A stretch of DNA of 64,000 bases from Streptomyces sp. NBC_01016 (GTDB taxonomy: Bacteria > Actinomycetota > Actinomycetes > Streptomycetales > Streptomycetaceae): positions 2,542,001 to 2,606,000 of the forward strand of contig NZ_JAPEOQ010000001.1 of NCBI RefSeq assembly GCF_026341035.1, written 5' to 3'. The notes under the pieces are model-generated. The model was not told the DNA's origin. It searched no databases and was given only the letters and a program-made list of their open reading frames with translations. The position numbers were made by a program, and so were the translations under genes. Shown here one piece after another: positions 53,896-64,000 of this stretch (positions are counted from its first letter, which is position 1; each line of letters begins with the position of its first letter).

Positions 53896-54750
53896 CTACG
53901 AACGCAGGAACTCGCCCAGTACGGCGGCGAGTTCCGCGGGCGCGTCCTCCTGGACGAGGTGCCCGGCGCCCTCGATGATCCGCAGCTCGGCGCCGGGGAT
54001 CAGCTTGGCCAGCTCGTGCGCCCGCGCGACCGGGATCCAGGTGTCCTCGGCGCCCCAGCAGACGAGTACGGGCAGGTCCAACTCCCCGTAACGGTCCTGG
54101 ATGTCGTCGGTGGCGGCCCACAGGGGGTTCTGCTCGATCTGCCGGTAGAAGGAGTCCTTCCCGGCCTCGGTCAGCCAGGGCGCGACCACGCGCGCGTGCG
54201 TCTCGGGGTGCAGCCCGTGGCGGCTGCCGGAGGCGATGTAGTGGTGCACGAGCGCCTCGTGCAGGTCGGGCGGCAACTGCCGGAACACGTCGGAGTGTTC
54301 ACCGAGCAGCCGGTACGTGGGGGAGCCCCACGGCCGGACGGCCACCGGGTCGACCAGGGCGAGGCGCGCGTACGCGGCGCCGTGCACCAGGTGTGCGCGC
54401 AGCGAGATGCAGCCGCCGAAGTCGTGGCCCACGACGGTCGGCAGCTGCTCCGCCCGGCCGTCGGCGAGGCCCCAGTGGTCGAGCAGCTCGGTCAGGACGC
54501 GGGCCTGGGCGTCGAGCGAGAGGTCCTGGTCCGGGCCCGCCTCGGAGACGCCGTAGCCGGGCAGGTCCCATACGTGGACGCGGTGCCGGTGCGCGAGTGC
54601 GCGGGCCGGGGCGCGCCAGACGTACGACGAGAACGGCGTGCCGTGGACGAGGACGACGGGCGGTGCGTCGGCCGGGCCGAGGACGGTCCAGCGGACTTCG
54701 CCGGACGAGCTGGAGAAGCTTCGGTCGAGGTTCCAGTCGGCTGCTGTCAT
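53896..54750 (-). CDS. Alpha/beta hydrolase (haloalkane dehalogenase/epoxide hydrolase-like)
   Basis: 284 residues with the alpha/beta-hydrolase oxyanion motif VLVHGTPFSSYVW, nucleophile elbow VVGHDFGG carrying Asp, and the catalytic His in EGAGHLVQED. An Asp nucleophile points to dehalogenase or epoxide-hydrolase chemistry rather than an esterase. ATG at 54750; 18 bp downstream of the TetR gene stop, in the same operon, so the TetR protein probably controls it. Confidence 0.9.
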   Translation of the reverse strand: MTAADWNLDRSFSSSSGEVRWTVLGPADAPPVVLVHGTPFSSYVWRAPARALAHRHRVHVWDLPGYGVSEAGPDQDLSLDAQARVLTELLDHWGLADGRAEQLPTVVGHDFGGCISLRAHLVHGAAYARLALVDPVAVRPWGSPTYRLLGEHSDVFRQLPPDLHEALVHHYIASGSRHGLHPETHARVVAPWLTEAGKDSFYRQIEQNPLWAATDDIQDRYGELDLPVLVCWGAEDTWIPVARAHELAKLIPGAELRIIEGAGHLVQEDAPAELAAVLGEFLRS

Positions 54751-54768
54751 GACCGTAACGCTAGTTGG

Positions 54769-55392
54769 TCATGACACGTCGAGCCAGTGTTTTCGACCGA
54801 TGCTCACCAGGCGCAGCTGCCGCTCGGCCTGCCGCGCCACCCGCCCGAAGTCCTCGGTATCCGTGCTGAGCAGCAGCGATGCCGTCTCCAGCATGTGATC
54901 GACGTACAGGTTCGCCAGCATCATCAGGTCCTCCTGGCTCCAGCCCGCCGCGTCGGGGTCGTGGCGGAGCGCCTCCCGCACCTCGTCGGCGAACTGTGCG
55001 AGCTGCTCGCCGATCGCCTCCCGCACCCGCTGCACGCCGCCGTGCCGCTCGCGCGCGATGAAGCGGACGTGTGCGGGGTACGCCTGCACGTGACGGGCGA
55101 TCAACTCGATGGTGCGCGCGATGCGTTCGTCGCTGTCCCACGTCGCCGTCAGCGCGTCGCGGATCACCGCGTGCAGGCTGCCGAGCGCCTCCTCGACCAG
55201 GGCCACTCCGAGGTCGGCCGTGCTCTCGAAGTGCCGGTAGAACGCGGTCGGGGTCACGCCCACGGCGCGCGTCACCTCGCGCAGGCCGAGGCTGCTGAGG
55301 CTCTGGTCCTCCAGCAGTTCCAACGCCGCGTCCAGGAGCGCCTGTCGGGTTTTTTGCTTCTGCGCCTGACGGGCGCCGAGGGTGTGACTCAT
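54769..55392 (-). CDS. TetR-family transcriptional regulator (FabR-like)
   Basis: 207 residues: N-terminal TetR HTH (RQALLDAALELLEDQSLSSLGLREVTRAVGVTPTAFYRHFES) and a C-terminal helical domain resembling the FabR/FadR-like TetR group (ELIARHVQAYPAHVRFIARERHGG). ATG at 55392. Inverted AACA-N2-TGTT sites lie upstream, one 11 bp from the ATG and one near the divergent small membrane gene, suggesting control of both promoters. The hydrolase gene follows in the operon. Confidence 0.9.
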   Translation of the reverse strand: MSHTLGARQAQKQKTRQALLDAALELLEDQSLSSLGLREVTRAVGVTPTAFYRHFESTADLGVALVEEALGSLHAVIRDALTATWDSDERIARTIELIARHVQAYPAHVRFIARERHGGVQRVREAIGEQLAQFADEVREALRHDPDAAGWSQEDLMMLANLYVDHMLETASLLLSTDTEDFGRVARQAERQLRLVSIGRKHWLDVS

Positions 55393-55403
55393 GTCATCCA
55401 GTT

Positions 55404-55470
55404 AACAACTGTTCTCTGTGATGGGGAAGTCGAGTCGCGAGCTAGACTCAATAGTCAGTGAACAGTTGTA
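55404..55470. promoter_or_regulatory. Paired inverted operator sites in the TetR divergent promoter
   Basis: ACAACTGTTC at 55405-55414 is the exact reverse complement of GAACAGTTGT at 55460-55469. Each core is itself a near-palindrome, AACA-N2-TGTT. They sit 11 bp from the TetR ATG and 24 bp from the small membrane gene ATG. Confidence 0.65.
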
Positions 55471-55493
55471 ACCCAACTTTTCGAGAGGCTTCC

Positions 55494-55655
55494 ATGCTGT
55501 TCCTCGTAGCGGCCCTCCTGCTGCTGGGCTTCGCGCTCGGCACCGTGGCCCACGCCCCGCTGCCCGTCACGCTCGTCGCGGCCGCCGTCATCGGCGTCTG
55601 GCTGGCCGTCTTCGCGGTCCGCGAGCGCCACGCGCGCCGCAGGCACCAGCACTGA
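55494..55655 (+). CDS. Small two-helix membrane protein
   Basis: 53 residues: two hydrophobic helices (about 2-20 and 24-42) joined by HAPLP, then a basic His/Arg-rich tail (RERHARRRHQH). ATG at 55494 with AGAGG upstream. It is divergent from the TetR gene and next to its putative operator, so it may be a TetR target. No family recognised. Confidence 0.7.
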   Translation: MLFLVAALLLLGFALGTVAHAPLPVTLVAAAVIGVWLAVFAVRERHARRRHQH

Positions 55656-55704
55656 ACCGTCAGCAGTTCACGTTCAGCAGTTCACGCTCTCAGGGGGTAT
55701 CACC

Positions 55705-56061
55705 GTGCAACTCACCGCAGAATCGCGCACCACAGAGCCTCGTACCGCGGAACCGCGCACCGCAGAGCCGCGCGCCGCAGAGCCGCGCGCCGAGGAGCCG
55801 GGGACGAAGGCCCGCTCCGTCGGACGGCGTGACGTCGACGGCATGGCCGTCGCCTCGTTCGTCCTCGGTCTGGTCGGGCTGCTCGTCATGAACGTCTTCC
55901 TCGGCCCCGTCTCGATCGTCCTCGCGTCCGTCGCCCTGTGGCGCGGCACCGAGCGGCGCGGCCGCGCCTTCCTCGGGCTCGGTCTCGGAGTCGCCGACCT
56001 CGTCGTGCTCGGCGCCCTGATCGCCGCCGACGGCACGATGTCCTGGAGCATTACGGGCTGA
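55705..56061 (+). CDS. DUF4190-type membrane protein
   Basis: 118 residues. The N-terminal ~35 residues are an EPR(T/A)A repeat encoded by a 15-bp tandem repeat (about 55735-55800). Two membrane helices follow: DGMAVASFVLGLVGLLVMNVFLGPVSIVLASVALWR and FLGLGLGVADLVVLGALIA, the DUF4190 pattern. GTG at 55705. Function unknown. The repeat tract is a candidate for length variation. Confidence 0.78.
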   Translation: MQLTAESRTTEPRTAEPRTAEPRAAEPRAEEPGTKARSVGRRDVDGMAVASFVLGLVGLLVMNVFLGPVSIVLASVALWRGTERRGRAFLGLGLGVADLVVLGALIAADGTMSWSITG

Positions 56062-56080
56062 CCGTCGGGTGCGCGCACGT

Positions 56081-56100
56081 GGGCTCGTAGAATCGAGCCC
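56081..56100 (+). promoter_or_regulatory. Leaderless-type promoter with palindrome around the -10
   Basis: TAGAAT (56088-56093) is flanked by a perfect inverted repeat GGGCTCG (56081-56087) / CGAGCCC (56094-56100), four bases before the cysteine desulfurase ATG at 56104. A bound regulator would cover the -10. Confidence 0.6.
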
Positions 56101-56103
56101 ACC

Positions 56104-57273
56104 ATGGCTTACCTCGACCACGCCGCGACCACTCCGATGCTTCCGGAGGCGGTCGAGGTGATGACCGCCCAGCTTGCCGTCACCGGCAACGCCTCGTCCC
56201 TGCACGCCGCGGGGCGCCGCGCCCGCCGCACCGTCGAGGAGTCCCGCGAGACCCTCGCCGAGTCCCTCGGTGCCCGGCCCAGCGAGGTCGTGTTCACCTC
56301 CGGCGGCACCGAGGCCGACAACCTCGCCGTCAAGGGCCTGTACTGGGCGCGCCGCGCGGCCGACCCGGCCCGCATCCGCGTCCTCGCCAGCCCTGTCGAG
56401 CACCACGCCGTGCTCGACGCCGTGCACTGGCTCGCCGAGCACGAGGGCGCGATCGTGGAGTACCTGCCGGTCGACGCGTGCGGCCGGGTGCACGCCGAAG
56501 CGCTCCGCGAAGCGATCGAGCGGAACCCCGACGACCTCGCGCTCGCCACGGTCATGTGGGCCAACAACGAGATCGGCACGATCCAGCCGGTACGTGAACT
56601 GGCCGACGTGGCAGGGGAGTTCGACATCCCGCTGCACGCCGACGCGGTGCAGGCCTACGGCCAGATCCCGGTCGACTTCGCCGCCTCCGGGCTCGCCGCG
56701 ATGACCGTGTCGGGCCACAAGGTCGGCGGTCCCTACGGCATCGGTGCCCTCCTTCTCGGTCGTGAGTACACCCCCGTCCCCGTACTGCACGGCGGCGGGC
56801 AGGAGCGGCACGTCCGCTCCGGCACGCTCGACGTCCCGGCGGTCGCCGCCTTCGCCACGGCCGGCCGGATCGCGACCGAGCAGCGCGAGTGGTTCGCCCG
56901 CGAGATCGGCGCGCTCAGGGACGACCTGGTCGACGCCGTCCGGTCGGCCGCTCCCGAGGCGATCCTCGGCGGCGACCCGGCACCCGGCGGCCGGCTGCCG
57001 GCCAACGCCCACTTCACCTTCCCCGGCTGCGAGGGGGACTCGCTCCTCCTTCTCCTGGACGCCCAGGGCATCGAGTGCTCCACGGGCTCGGCCTGCACCG
57101 CGGGCGTGGCCCAGCCCAGCCACGTCCTGCTCGCGACCGGCACGGACCCGGACCTGGCGCGCGGCACGCTCCGCTTCTCCCTCGGCCACACCACCACCAA
57201 GGCCGATGTGGAAGCGGTGGCGACGGCGATCGGGCCGGTGGTGGAGCGGGCGCGGTCGGCGGGGCTCTCGTAG
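56104..57273 (+). CDS. Cysteine desulfurase (NifS/IscS family)
   Basis: 389-residue PLP enzyme supplying sulfur from cysteine. Motifs: [22 protein letters not shown] lysine Lys206 in VSGHKVGGP, and the catalytic Cys331 in STGSACTAG. With mnmA 830 bp downstream it probably feeds tRNA thiolation, and perhaps Fe-S assembly. ATG at 56104 follows TAGAAT by ten bases. The 3' flank contains a 14-bp tandem repeat. Confidence 0.95.
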   Translation: MAYLDHAATTPMLPEAVEVMTAQLAVTGNASSLHAAGRRARRTVEESRETLAESLGARPSEVVFTSGGTEADNLAVKGLYWARRAADPARIRVLASPVEHHAVLDAVHWLAEHEGAIVEYLPVDACGRVHAEALREAIERNPDDLALATVMWANNEIGTIQPVRELADVAGEFDIPLHADAVQAYGQIPVDFAASGLAAMTVSGHKVGGPYGIGALLLGREYTPVPVLHGGGQERHVRSGTLDVPAVAAFATAGRIATEQREWFAREIGALRDDLVDAVRSAAPEAILGGDPAPGGRLPANAHFTFPGCEGDSLLLLLDAQGIECSTGSACTAGVAQPSHVLLATGTDPDLARGTLRFSLGHTTTKADVEAVATAIGPVVERARSAGLS

Positions 57274-57276
57274 AGC

Positions 57277-57329
57277 GCTGTGACGCCCCTGCTGTCACGC
57301 CCCGGCTGTGACGCCAGCGCTGTCACGCC
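57277..57329. repeat. Four tandem 14-bp units GCTGT(G/C)ACGCC
   Basis: Units begin at 57277, 57291, 57305 and 57319, exactly 14 bp apart, and alternate TGTGACG and TGTCACG, so neighbours can pair. The last unit overlaps the stop codon of the convergent amidase gene. Confidence 0.85.
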
Positions 57330-58018
57330 TTGGTGGAACCGGCCCGCTCGTACGCCGTCTTCACCAGGCGTATGTACCGGTCCCAGTCCCAGTTCGGCCC
57401 CGGGTCGGTGTGGTCGGTGCCCGGCACCTCGACGTGCCCGATGATGTGCTTCCGGTCGACCGGTATGTCGTAGCGCCTGCAGATCCGGGCGGTGAGCCGC
57501 GCGGACGACTCGTACATCGCGTCGGTGAAATCGGCCGGCCGGTCCACGAAGCCCTCGTGCTCGATGCCGACACTGCGCTCGTTGTAGTCCCGGTTGCCCG
57601 CGTGGAACGCGACGTCCAGCTCTCGGATCATCTGCGCGATGTGCCCGTCCTGCCGGACCACGTAGTGCGCGGCCGCCCCGTGCCACGGATCCTTGAAGAC
57701 CTTCAGCGTCCCCTGGTAGCTGCCCTGGGTGACATGGATGATGACCCGGTCGATCGTGTAGTCGTCCGGCCGGTCCGCCCGCCGCCAGTTCGCCGACGCC
57801 GCGGCCACCCACTCCGCGCCCTTGAAGTCCACCGCGCCGGCCTCGCGCGGCTTGTCGACGCCCGGCATCTGCCACCACATGCGGGCGAGATCGCCGCGCG
57901 CGAGCAGCCCGACGCCCACGGCCGAAGCGGCCCCGCCGATGATCAGCGTCCGCCGGCTGACACCACGGTCATGGTCCCCGCCGCGGCCCTTCCCGGACCC
58001 GGCTCCCTGCTTCCCCAT
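57323..58018 (-). CDS. Tat-exported N-acetylmuramoyl-L-alanine amidase
   Basis: 231 residues. Twin-arginine signal SRRTLIIGG near residue 21, then an Amidase_2 domain (about 70-220): [44 protein letters not shown] and [25 protein letters not shown], with the zinc His residues and a final catalytic-type pattern present. It cleaves peptide stems from peptidoglycan. ATG at 58018. Divergent from mnmA. Confidence 0.92.
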   Translation of the reverse strand: MGKQGAGSGKGRGGDHDRGVSRRTLIIGGAASAVGVGLLARGDLARMWWQMPGVDKPREAGAVDFKGAEWVAAASANWRRADRPDDYTIDRVIIHVTQGSYQGTLKVFKDPWHGAAAHYVVRQDGHIAQMIRELDVAFHAGNRDYNERSVGIEHEGFVDRPADFTDAMYESSARLTARICRRYDIPVDRKHIIGHVEVPGTDHTDPGPNWDWDRYIRLVKTAYERAGSTKA

Positions 58019-58102
58019 ATGACGCCCCCGTCAGTCCCGTACGAGATCCACAACGGATATCCGAGCGATTCGGTTCCCACGGGCCCTTACCCTGTTAGTG
58101 CT

Positions 58103-59254
58103 ATGACTTCCCAGACACCGCAGCGCTCCGCGGGCCCCGAGAAGGCGGCCCGACCCCTCCGTGTCCTGGCCGCCATGTCCGGCGGCGTGGACTCCGCCGT
58201 CGCCGCGGCCCGCGCCGCCGAAGCGGGCCATGACGTGACCGGCGTGCATCTCGCGCTCTCGGCGAACCCGCAATCGTTCCGCACCGGCGCCCGAGGCTGC
58301 TGCACCATCGAGGACTCCCGCGACGCGCGCCGCGCGGCGGACGTCATCGGGATCCCGTTCTACGTCTGGGACCTCGCCGACCGCTTCCGCGAGGACGTGG
58401 TGGAGGACTTCATCGCGGAGTACGAGGCCGGCCGCACGCCGAACCCGTGCCTGCGCTGCAACGAAAAGATCAAGTTCGCCGCGCTCCTCGACAAGGCGCT
58501 CGCCCTCGGCTTCGACGCGGTCTGCACGGGCCACTACGCGCAGGTGATCGTCAACGGGAACGGCGACCGCGAGCTGCACCGCGCCGCCGACATGGCCAAG
58601 GACCAGAGCTACGTCCTCGGCGTCCTGGACGACCGGCAGCTCGCCCACGCGATGTTCCCGCTGGGCGACACGGAGACGACCAAGGAAGAGATCCGCGCGG
58701 AGGCGGAGCGCCGCGACCTGGCGGTCGCCAAGAAGCCCGACTCCCACGACATCTGCTTCATCGCCGACGGCGACACCCAGGGCTTCCTCGCGAACCGCCT
58801 CGGCAAGGCCGAGGGCGACATCGTCGACGAGTCGGGCGACAAGCTCGGCACCCACGAAGGCGCCTTCGGCTACACGATCGGCCAGCGCAAGGGCCTGCGC
58901 ATCGGCAGGCCCGCCCCCGACGGCAAGCCGCGCTACGTCCTGGACATCTCCCCGGTGGACAACACGGTGACGGTGGGCCCGGTGGAGGCACTCGACGTGA
59001 CAGCCCTCACCGCCATCAAGCCCCGCTGGTGCGGCGCGGCACCCTCCGGACCCGGCACGTACACCGCCCAGCTGCGCGCGCACGGCGGCGAGACCGAGGT
59101 GTCGGCGGAGCTGGTGGACGACGAACTCCAGGTCCGCTTCACGGAGGCCGTCCGCGGCGTCGCCCCCGGCCAGGCGATCGTGCTGTACGACGGCACGCGC
59201 GTGGTGGGCTCGGCGACGATCGCCACTACGGAGCGGGCCGCGGCGGTCGCCTAG
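58103..59254 (+). CDS. mnmA: tRNA-specific 2-thiouridylase
   Basis: 383-residue enzyme that thiolates U34 of Lys/Glu/Gln tRNAs. ATP-binding PP-loop [13 protein letters not shown], active Cys in [12 protein letters not shown] and [14 protein letters not shown], and [12 protein letters not shown] at 58103 has no ribosome site; TACCCT lies nine bases upstream, so a leaderless mRNA is likely. The upstream cysteine desulfurase is a likely sulfur source. Its TAG overlaps the convergent gene's stop (CTAG). Confidence 0.95.
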   Translation: MTSQTPQRSAGPEKAARPLRVLAAMSGGVDSAVAAARAAEAGHDVTGVHLALSANPQSFRTGARGCCTIEDSRDARRAADVIGIPFYVWDLADRFREDVVEDFIAEYEAGRTPNPCLRCNEKIKFAALLDKALALGFDAVCTGHYAQVIVNGNGDRELHRAADMAKDQSYVLGVLDDRQLAHAMFPLGDTETTKEEIRAEAERRDLAVAKKPDSHDICFIADGDTQGFLANRLGKAEGDIVDESGDKLGTHEGAFGYTIGQRKGLRIGRPAPDGKPRYVLDISPVDNTVTVGPVEALDVTALTAIKPRWCGAAPSGPGTYTAQLRAHGGETEVSAELVDDELQVRFTEAVRGVAPGQAIVLYDGTRVVGSATIATTERAAAVA

Positions 59255-59682
59255 CCGCGCCCCCGCAGGTAGTACTGCAGTACGGCACCCAGCTGACCGC
59301 ACCACTCGGACACCTGCGCCTTCTTCCGGGCCTGCACCGCGCACGTGTAGACGGCGCCGTCCACCATCGCCGCCGTCACGAACACCCCGGACGGCATCGG
59401 CTGGAAGTGCGCCGTCTGCACGTGCGTCCACGGCAGGTCGATGGCGTGCGGGCCCTGCTCGAAGTGCAGCCCGTCCGCGTCCACGACCATGCCGTTGTGC
59501 TTGTCGGCGGCCACGAACTCGGGACCGGCGGCCGCGGCCGGGGGACCGGGCGCGAACTGCGGCGGATGAGCGGGCGGCGGCGGGGCCGCCGGTGGGTGCG
59601 GCGGAGGCGCCGGCGCGAACGGCGGCGGGGGACCGCCGAACCCGCCCGTCGGAACGTCCTGCTGCCCGTCTCCGTGAGCCAT
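59251..59682 (-). CDS. Proline-rich hypothetical protein
   Basis: 143 residues. The first ~60 are a Pro/Ala/Gly-rich disordered stretch ([17 protein letters not shown]); the last ~80 form a compact beta-rich domain ([67 protein letters not shown]) that looks PH-like. ATG at 59682 with GAGGGTGAGG upstream. No function assigned. Confidence 0.72.
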   Translation of the reverse strand: MAHGDGQQDVPTGGFGGPPPPFAPAPPPHPPAAPPPPAHPPQFAPGPPAAAAGPEFVAADKHNGMVVDADGLHFEQGPHAIDLPWTHVQTAHFQPMPSGVFVTAAMVDGAVYTCAVQARKKAQVSEWCGQLGAVLQYYLRGRG

Positions 59683-59741
59683 GTCCGCCTCACCCTCCGT
59701 CTTGCTCTGCCGTACCTCCTCATTCGACCACGCGCGCGTGG

Positions 59742-60071
59742 TTATGCGGCGTCGACCTGCGTCCCGTAGAAGCACAGGTGGTCCTTGACGGCGGCCACCT
59801 CGGCCTTCGGCTCCGGATACGCCCACACCAGGTCCTGCGCACCGGGCAGCGACCAGTAGGAGGCGTCGCCCTTGAAGGGACAGTGCGTAGTCGTGTTCGA
59901 GGGCGTAAGCAGCTCGGTCCGTACGTCCTCCGGCGGCAGGTAGTACCGCACCGGACAACCGGTCTCCTTGAGCACCAGCGGCCGCGAGCTCTCGGCGACC
60001 ACCTGCCCGTCATGGACGACCCGCACGTGCTCGGAGCCCTGCTCGACCGTGATCGTGTGTCCTTGAGTCAT
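59742..60071 (-). CDS. DUF427-family protein
   Basis: 109 residues. VRVVHDGQVVAESSRPLVLKETGCPVRYYLPPEDV, TTHCPFKGDASYWSL and VWAYPEPK are the DUF427 signature; the fold is a small beta barrel of unknown function. ATG at 60071. Single gene. Confidence 0.9.
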   Translation of the reverse strand: MTQGHTITVEQGSEHVRVVHDGQVVAESSRPLVLKETGCPVRYYLPPEDVRTELLTPSNTTTHCPFKGDASYWSLPGAQDLVWAYPEPKAEVAAVKDHLCFYGTQVDAA

Positions 60072-60155
60072 ACGTGTGTCAGCGCTCACAGCGGGCGGGT
60101 TCTTCCCGGCGCGGCCGCAACTCTTGGAAGGATCAAGGCCTACGAGAGGATCGCC

Positions 60156-60375
60156 ATGGCACTCGACCCCACCGACCGGACCGCCATCACCGAACTGCTC
60201 TCCCTGCACGGCCACTTGATCGACTCCGGCGAACTGGATCGACTGGACGAGCTCTTCACCCCGGACGTCGTCTACGACATCTCGGACTTCGGGCAGCGCG
60301 ACCTATGAGGACACCGTGGTGCGCGGAGCTGACAGATGGCGGATCGCGCGCCGGGTGCCGCTCGGCGGCCGGTGA
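60156..60375 (+). pseudogene. SnoaL-like protein remnant with out-of-frame internal deletion
   Basis: ATG 60156 opens 47 residues typical of a SnoaL-like fold (ITELLSLHGHLIDSGELDRLDELFTPDVVYDISDFG), then stops at 60306-60308. In the +1 frame 60301-60375 encodes the family's C-terminal strands (TYEDTVVRGADRWRIARRVPLGGR). The middle ~60 residues are missing and the two halves are in different frames, so the gene is broken by deletion. GAGAGGA precedes the ATG. Confidence 0.75.
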
Positions 60376-60418
60376 CGGGGCGGCCCGGCTGTCAGTGGCG
60401 GGTCGTACGGTAGATGGC

Positions 60419-60964
60419 ATGAACATCTGTGTCTTTCTCTCCGCCGCCGATCTCGACGAGCGCTACACCCGGCCCGCCCGTGAATTCGCCGAGCTGCTCG
60501 GCAAGGGTGGGCACACGCTCGTGTGGGGCGGTTCGGAGAGTGGGCTCATGAAGGTCGTCGCCGACGGGGTGGCGGAGTCCGGTGGGCGGCTGACCGGGGT
60601 GTCCGTGGACTTCCTCGCGGCCAAGGCGCGCGTCGTGGCCGAGCCCGACCAGATGGTGATCGCCAAGGACCTCGCGGAGCGCAAGGCGCTGCTCCTGGAG
60701 AAGTCCGACGCCGTCGTGATCATGGTGGGTGGCACGGGGACGCTCGACGAGGCGACCGAGATCCTTGAGCTGAAGAAGCACGGGAAGACCGACAAGCCGA
60801 TCGTGCTGCTCAACTCCGCGGGCTTCTACGACGGTCTGAAGGAGCAGTTCCGGCGCATGGAGGACGAGGGCTTCCTTCCGATCCCCCTCACTGACCTCGT
60901 GTTCTTCGCCGAGGAGCCGGTCGGCGCCCTGGCCTACCTCGAAGAGTCGCGCGGCGTCGAGTAG
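60419..60964 (+). CDS. LOG-family (TIGR00730) nucleotide phosphoribohydrolase-like protein
   Basis: 181 residues with a Rossmann-like fold: GKGGHTLVWGGSESGLMKVVADG and the LOG-type VGGTGTLDEATEIL (usual form PGGxGTxxE; the Pro is Val here). Family members release bases from nucleoside monophosphates, for example cytokinin activation. The Pro-to-Val change leaves activity uncertain. ATG at 60419 follows TACGGT by seven bases, suggesting a leaderless mRNA. Confidence 0.87.
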   Translation: MNICVFLSAADLDERYTRPAREFAELLGKGGHTLVWGGSESGLMKVVADGVAESGGRLTGVSVDFLAAKARVVAEPDQMVIAKDLAERKALLLEKSDAVVIMVGGTGTLDEATEILELKKHGKTDKPIVLLNSAGFYDGLKEQFRRMEDEGFLPIPLTDLVFFAEEPVGALAYLEESRGVE

Positions 60965-60971
60965 TGCGAGC

Positions 60972-61670
60972 ATGGCGGGCATGGCTACACATGTGATCAC
61001 CGGCGCCGGTTCCGGAATCGGCGCCGCCGTCGCCCGCCGCCTCCACGAGCGCGGGGACGAAATCGTCCTCCACGCGCGCGACGCGGGCCGCGCCAAGGAG
61101 CTCGCCGCACAATTCCCGGGCGCCCGGACGCTCGTCGGCGACCTCGCGGACCCGGACAAGCTGTCCTGGGCCTTCTCGCACCAGACGCTGCCCGACCGCA
61201 TCGACTCGCTGCTGCACATCGCCGGCGTCGTCGACCTGGGCAAGGTCGGCGAGCTCACCCCGAAGTCGTGGCGTCACCAGCTCAACGTCAACCTCATCGC
61301 CCCGGCCGAGCTGACCCGCCACTTCCTGCCCCAACTCCGCCTCGCCCAGGGGCACGTGCTCTTCGTGAACTCCGGCGCCGGGCTCAACGCCAACGCCGAC
61401 TGGTCCGCGTACGCCGCCTCCAAGCACGGCCTCAAGGCGCTCGCCGACTCGCTGCGCCAGGAGGAGCACGGCAACGGGGTGCGGGTCACCTCCGTGTACC
61501 CGGGCCGCACCGCCAGCCCCATGCAGGCCAAGGTGCACCACCAGGAGGGCAAGGAGTACGACGAGTCCCGCTGGATCGACCCCGAGTCCATGGCCACGAC
61601 GATCGTGATGGCCCTCGACCTGCCGCGCGACGCCGAGGTCAACGACCTGACGGTGCGCCCCGGCCGCTGA
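60972..61670 (+). CDS. Short-chain dehydrogenase/reductase
   Basis: 232 residues of the classical SDR fold: cofactor motif TGAGSGIGAAVARRL, LLHIAGVV in place of NNAG, Ser in LFVNSGAG, and the catalytic YAASKHG. Likely NADP-dependent. ATG 60972 lies eight bases after the LOG gene stop, so the two are probably co-transcribed; ATG 60981 is an alternative start. Substrate unknown. Confidence 0.9.
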   Translation: MAGMATHVITGAGSGIGAAVARRLHERGDEIVLHARDAGRAKELAAQFPGARTLVGDLADPDKLSWAFSHQTLPDRIDSLLHIAGVVDLGKVGELTPKSWRHQLNVNLIAPAELTRHFLPQLRLAQGHVLFVNSGAGLNANADWSAYAASKHGLKALADSLRQEEHGNGVRVTSVYPGRTASPMQAKVHHQEGKEYDESRWIDPESMATTIVMALDLPRDAEVNDLTVRPGR

Positions 61671-61713
61671 CGGCGCCGCCCGCCCGGCGGCCGGCGTTAC
61701 GTACCCTTCCTGG

Positions 61714-64000
<2,287 letters not shown>

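Overview
The window looks like core chromosome of a Streptomyces or a very close actinomycete. It is about 70% G+C with strong GC bias at third codon positions, GTG and TTG starts are frequent, Tat and lipoprotein exports occur, and many genes match the standard Streptomyces set (GlgE pathway, SseB, Ldt lipoproteins, TRIC channel, DUF427, LOG protein). I see no rRNA, tRNA, CRISPR array or prophage. All functional names come from reading motifs and family resemblance; no database search was run.

Layout. 1-6.4 kb: alpha-glucan metabolism (glgE start, a lone maltokinase cap-domain protein, glgP) interleaved with a subtilisin and a small secreted protein. 6.5-12.5 kb: an M4 metalloprotease and a heterodimeric ABC exporter. 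12.5-16.4 kb: a divergent ABC-2 transporter / histidine kinase / response regulator operon, preceded by a repeat-rich promoter region. 16.4-24.8 kb: HAD phosphatase, AraC regulator with VOC protein, glgX, two tandem L,D-transpeptidase lipoproteins, a crotonase. 25-28.9 kb: an anti-sigma-type ATPase, a stand-alone TnpB-like RNA-guided nuclease gene pressed against the promoter of a MerR regulator, and an EF-hand protein. 28.9-31.5 kb: leuA with a leucine leader peptide and alternative hairpins, divergent from a GntR regulator. 31.6-36.4 kb: oxidoreductase, GH25 muramidase, DoxX-like protein, third L,D-transpeptidase, and an FHA-flavin monooxygenase fusion.

36.5-43.9 kb is a serine/glycine block: a tandem glycine riboswitch drives gcvT-gcvH-glyA, with sdaA downstream, and two SseB-family genes lie just across the divergent side. 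44.3-50.6 kb is a complete oligopeptide ABC transporter operon. 50.8-64 kb holds housekeeping genes: secreted M1 aminopeptidase, TRIC channel, thioesterase, hydrolase with TetR regulator, cysteine desulfurase and mnmA (sulfur delivery to tRNA), a Tat amidase, DUF427, a broken SnoaL-like gene, LOG protein, SDR, a MetE-C-like protein and the start of ligA.

The most unusual items are the solitary TnpB gene with a candidate guide-RNA 3' region abutting a MerR promoter, the leuA control region (leader peptide, alternative hairpins, operator repeats over the -35), the 22-bp direct repeats plus a 20-bp palindrome at 12.5 kb, and a 25-bp tandem duplication of the gcvT 3' end.
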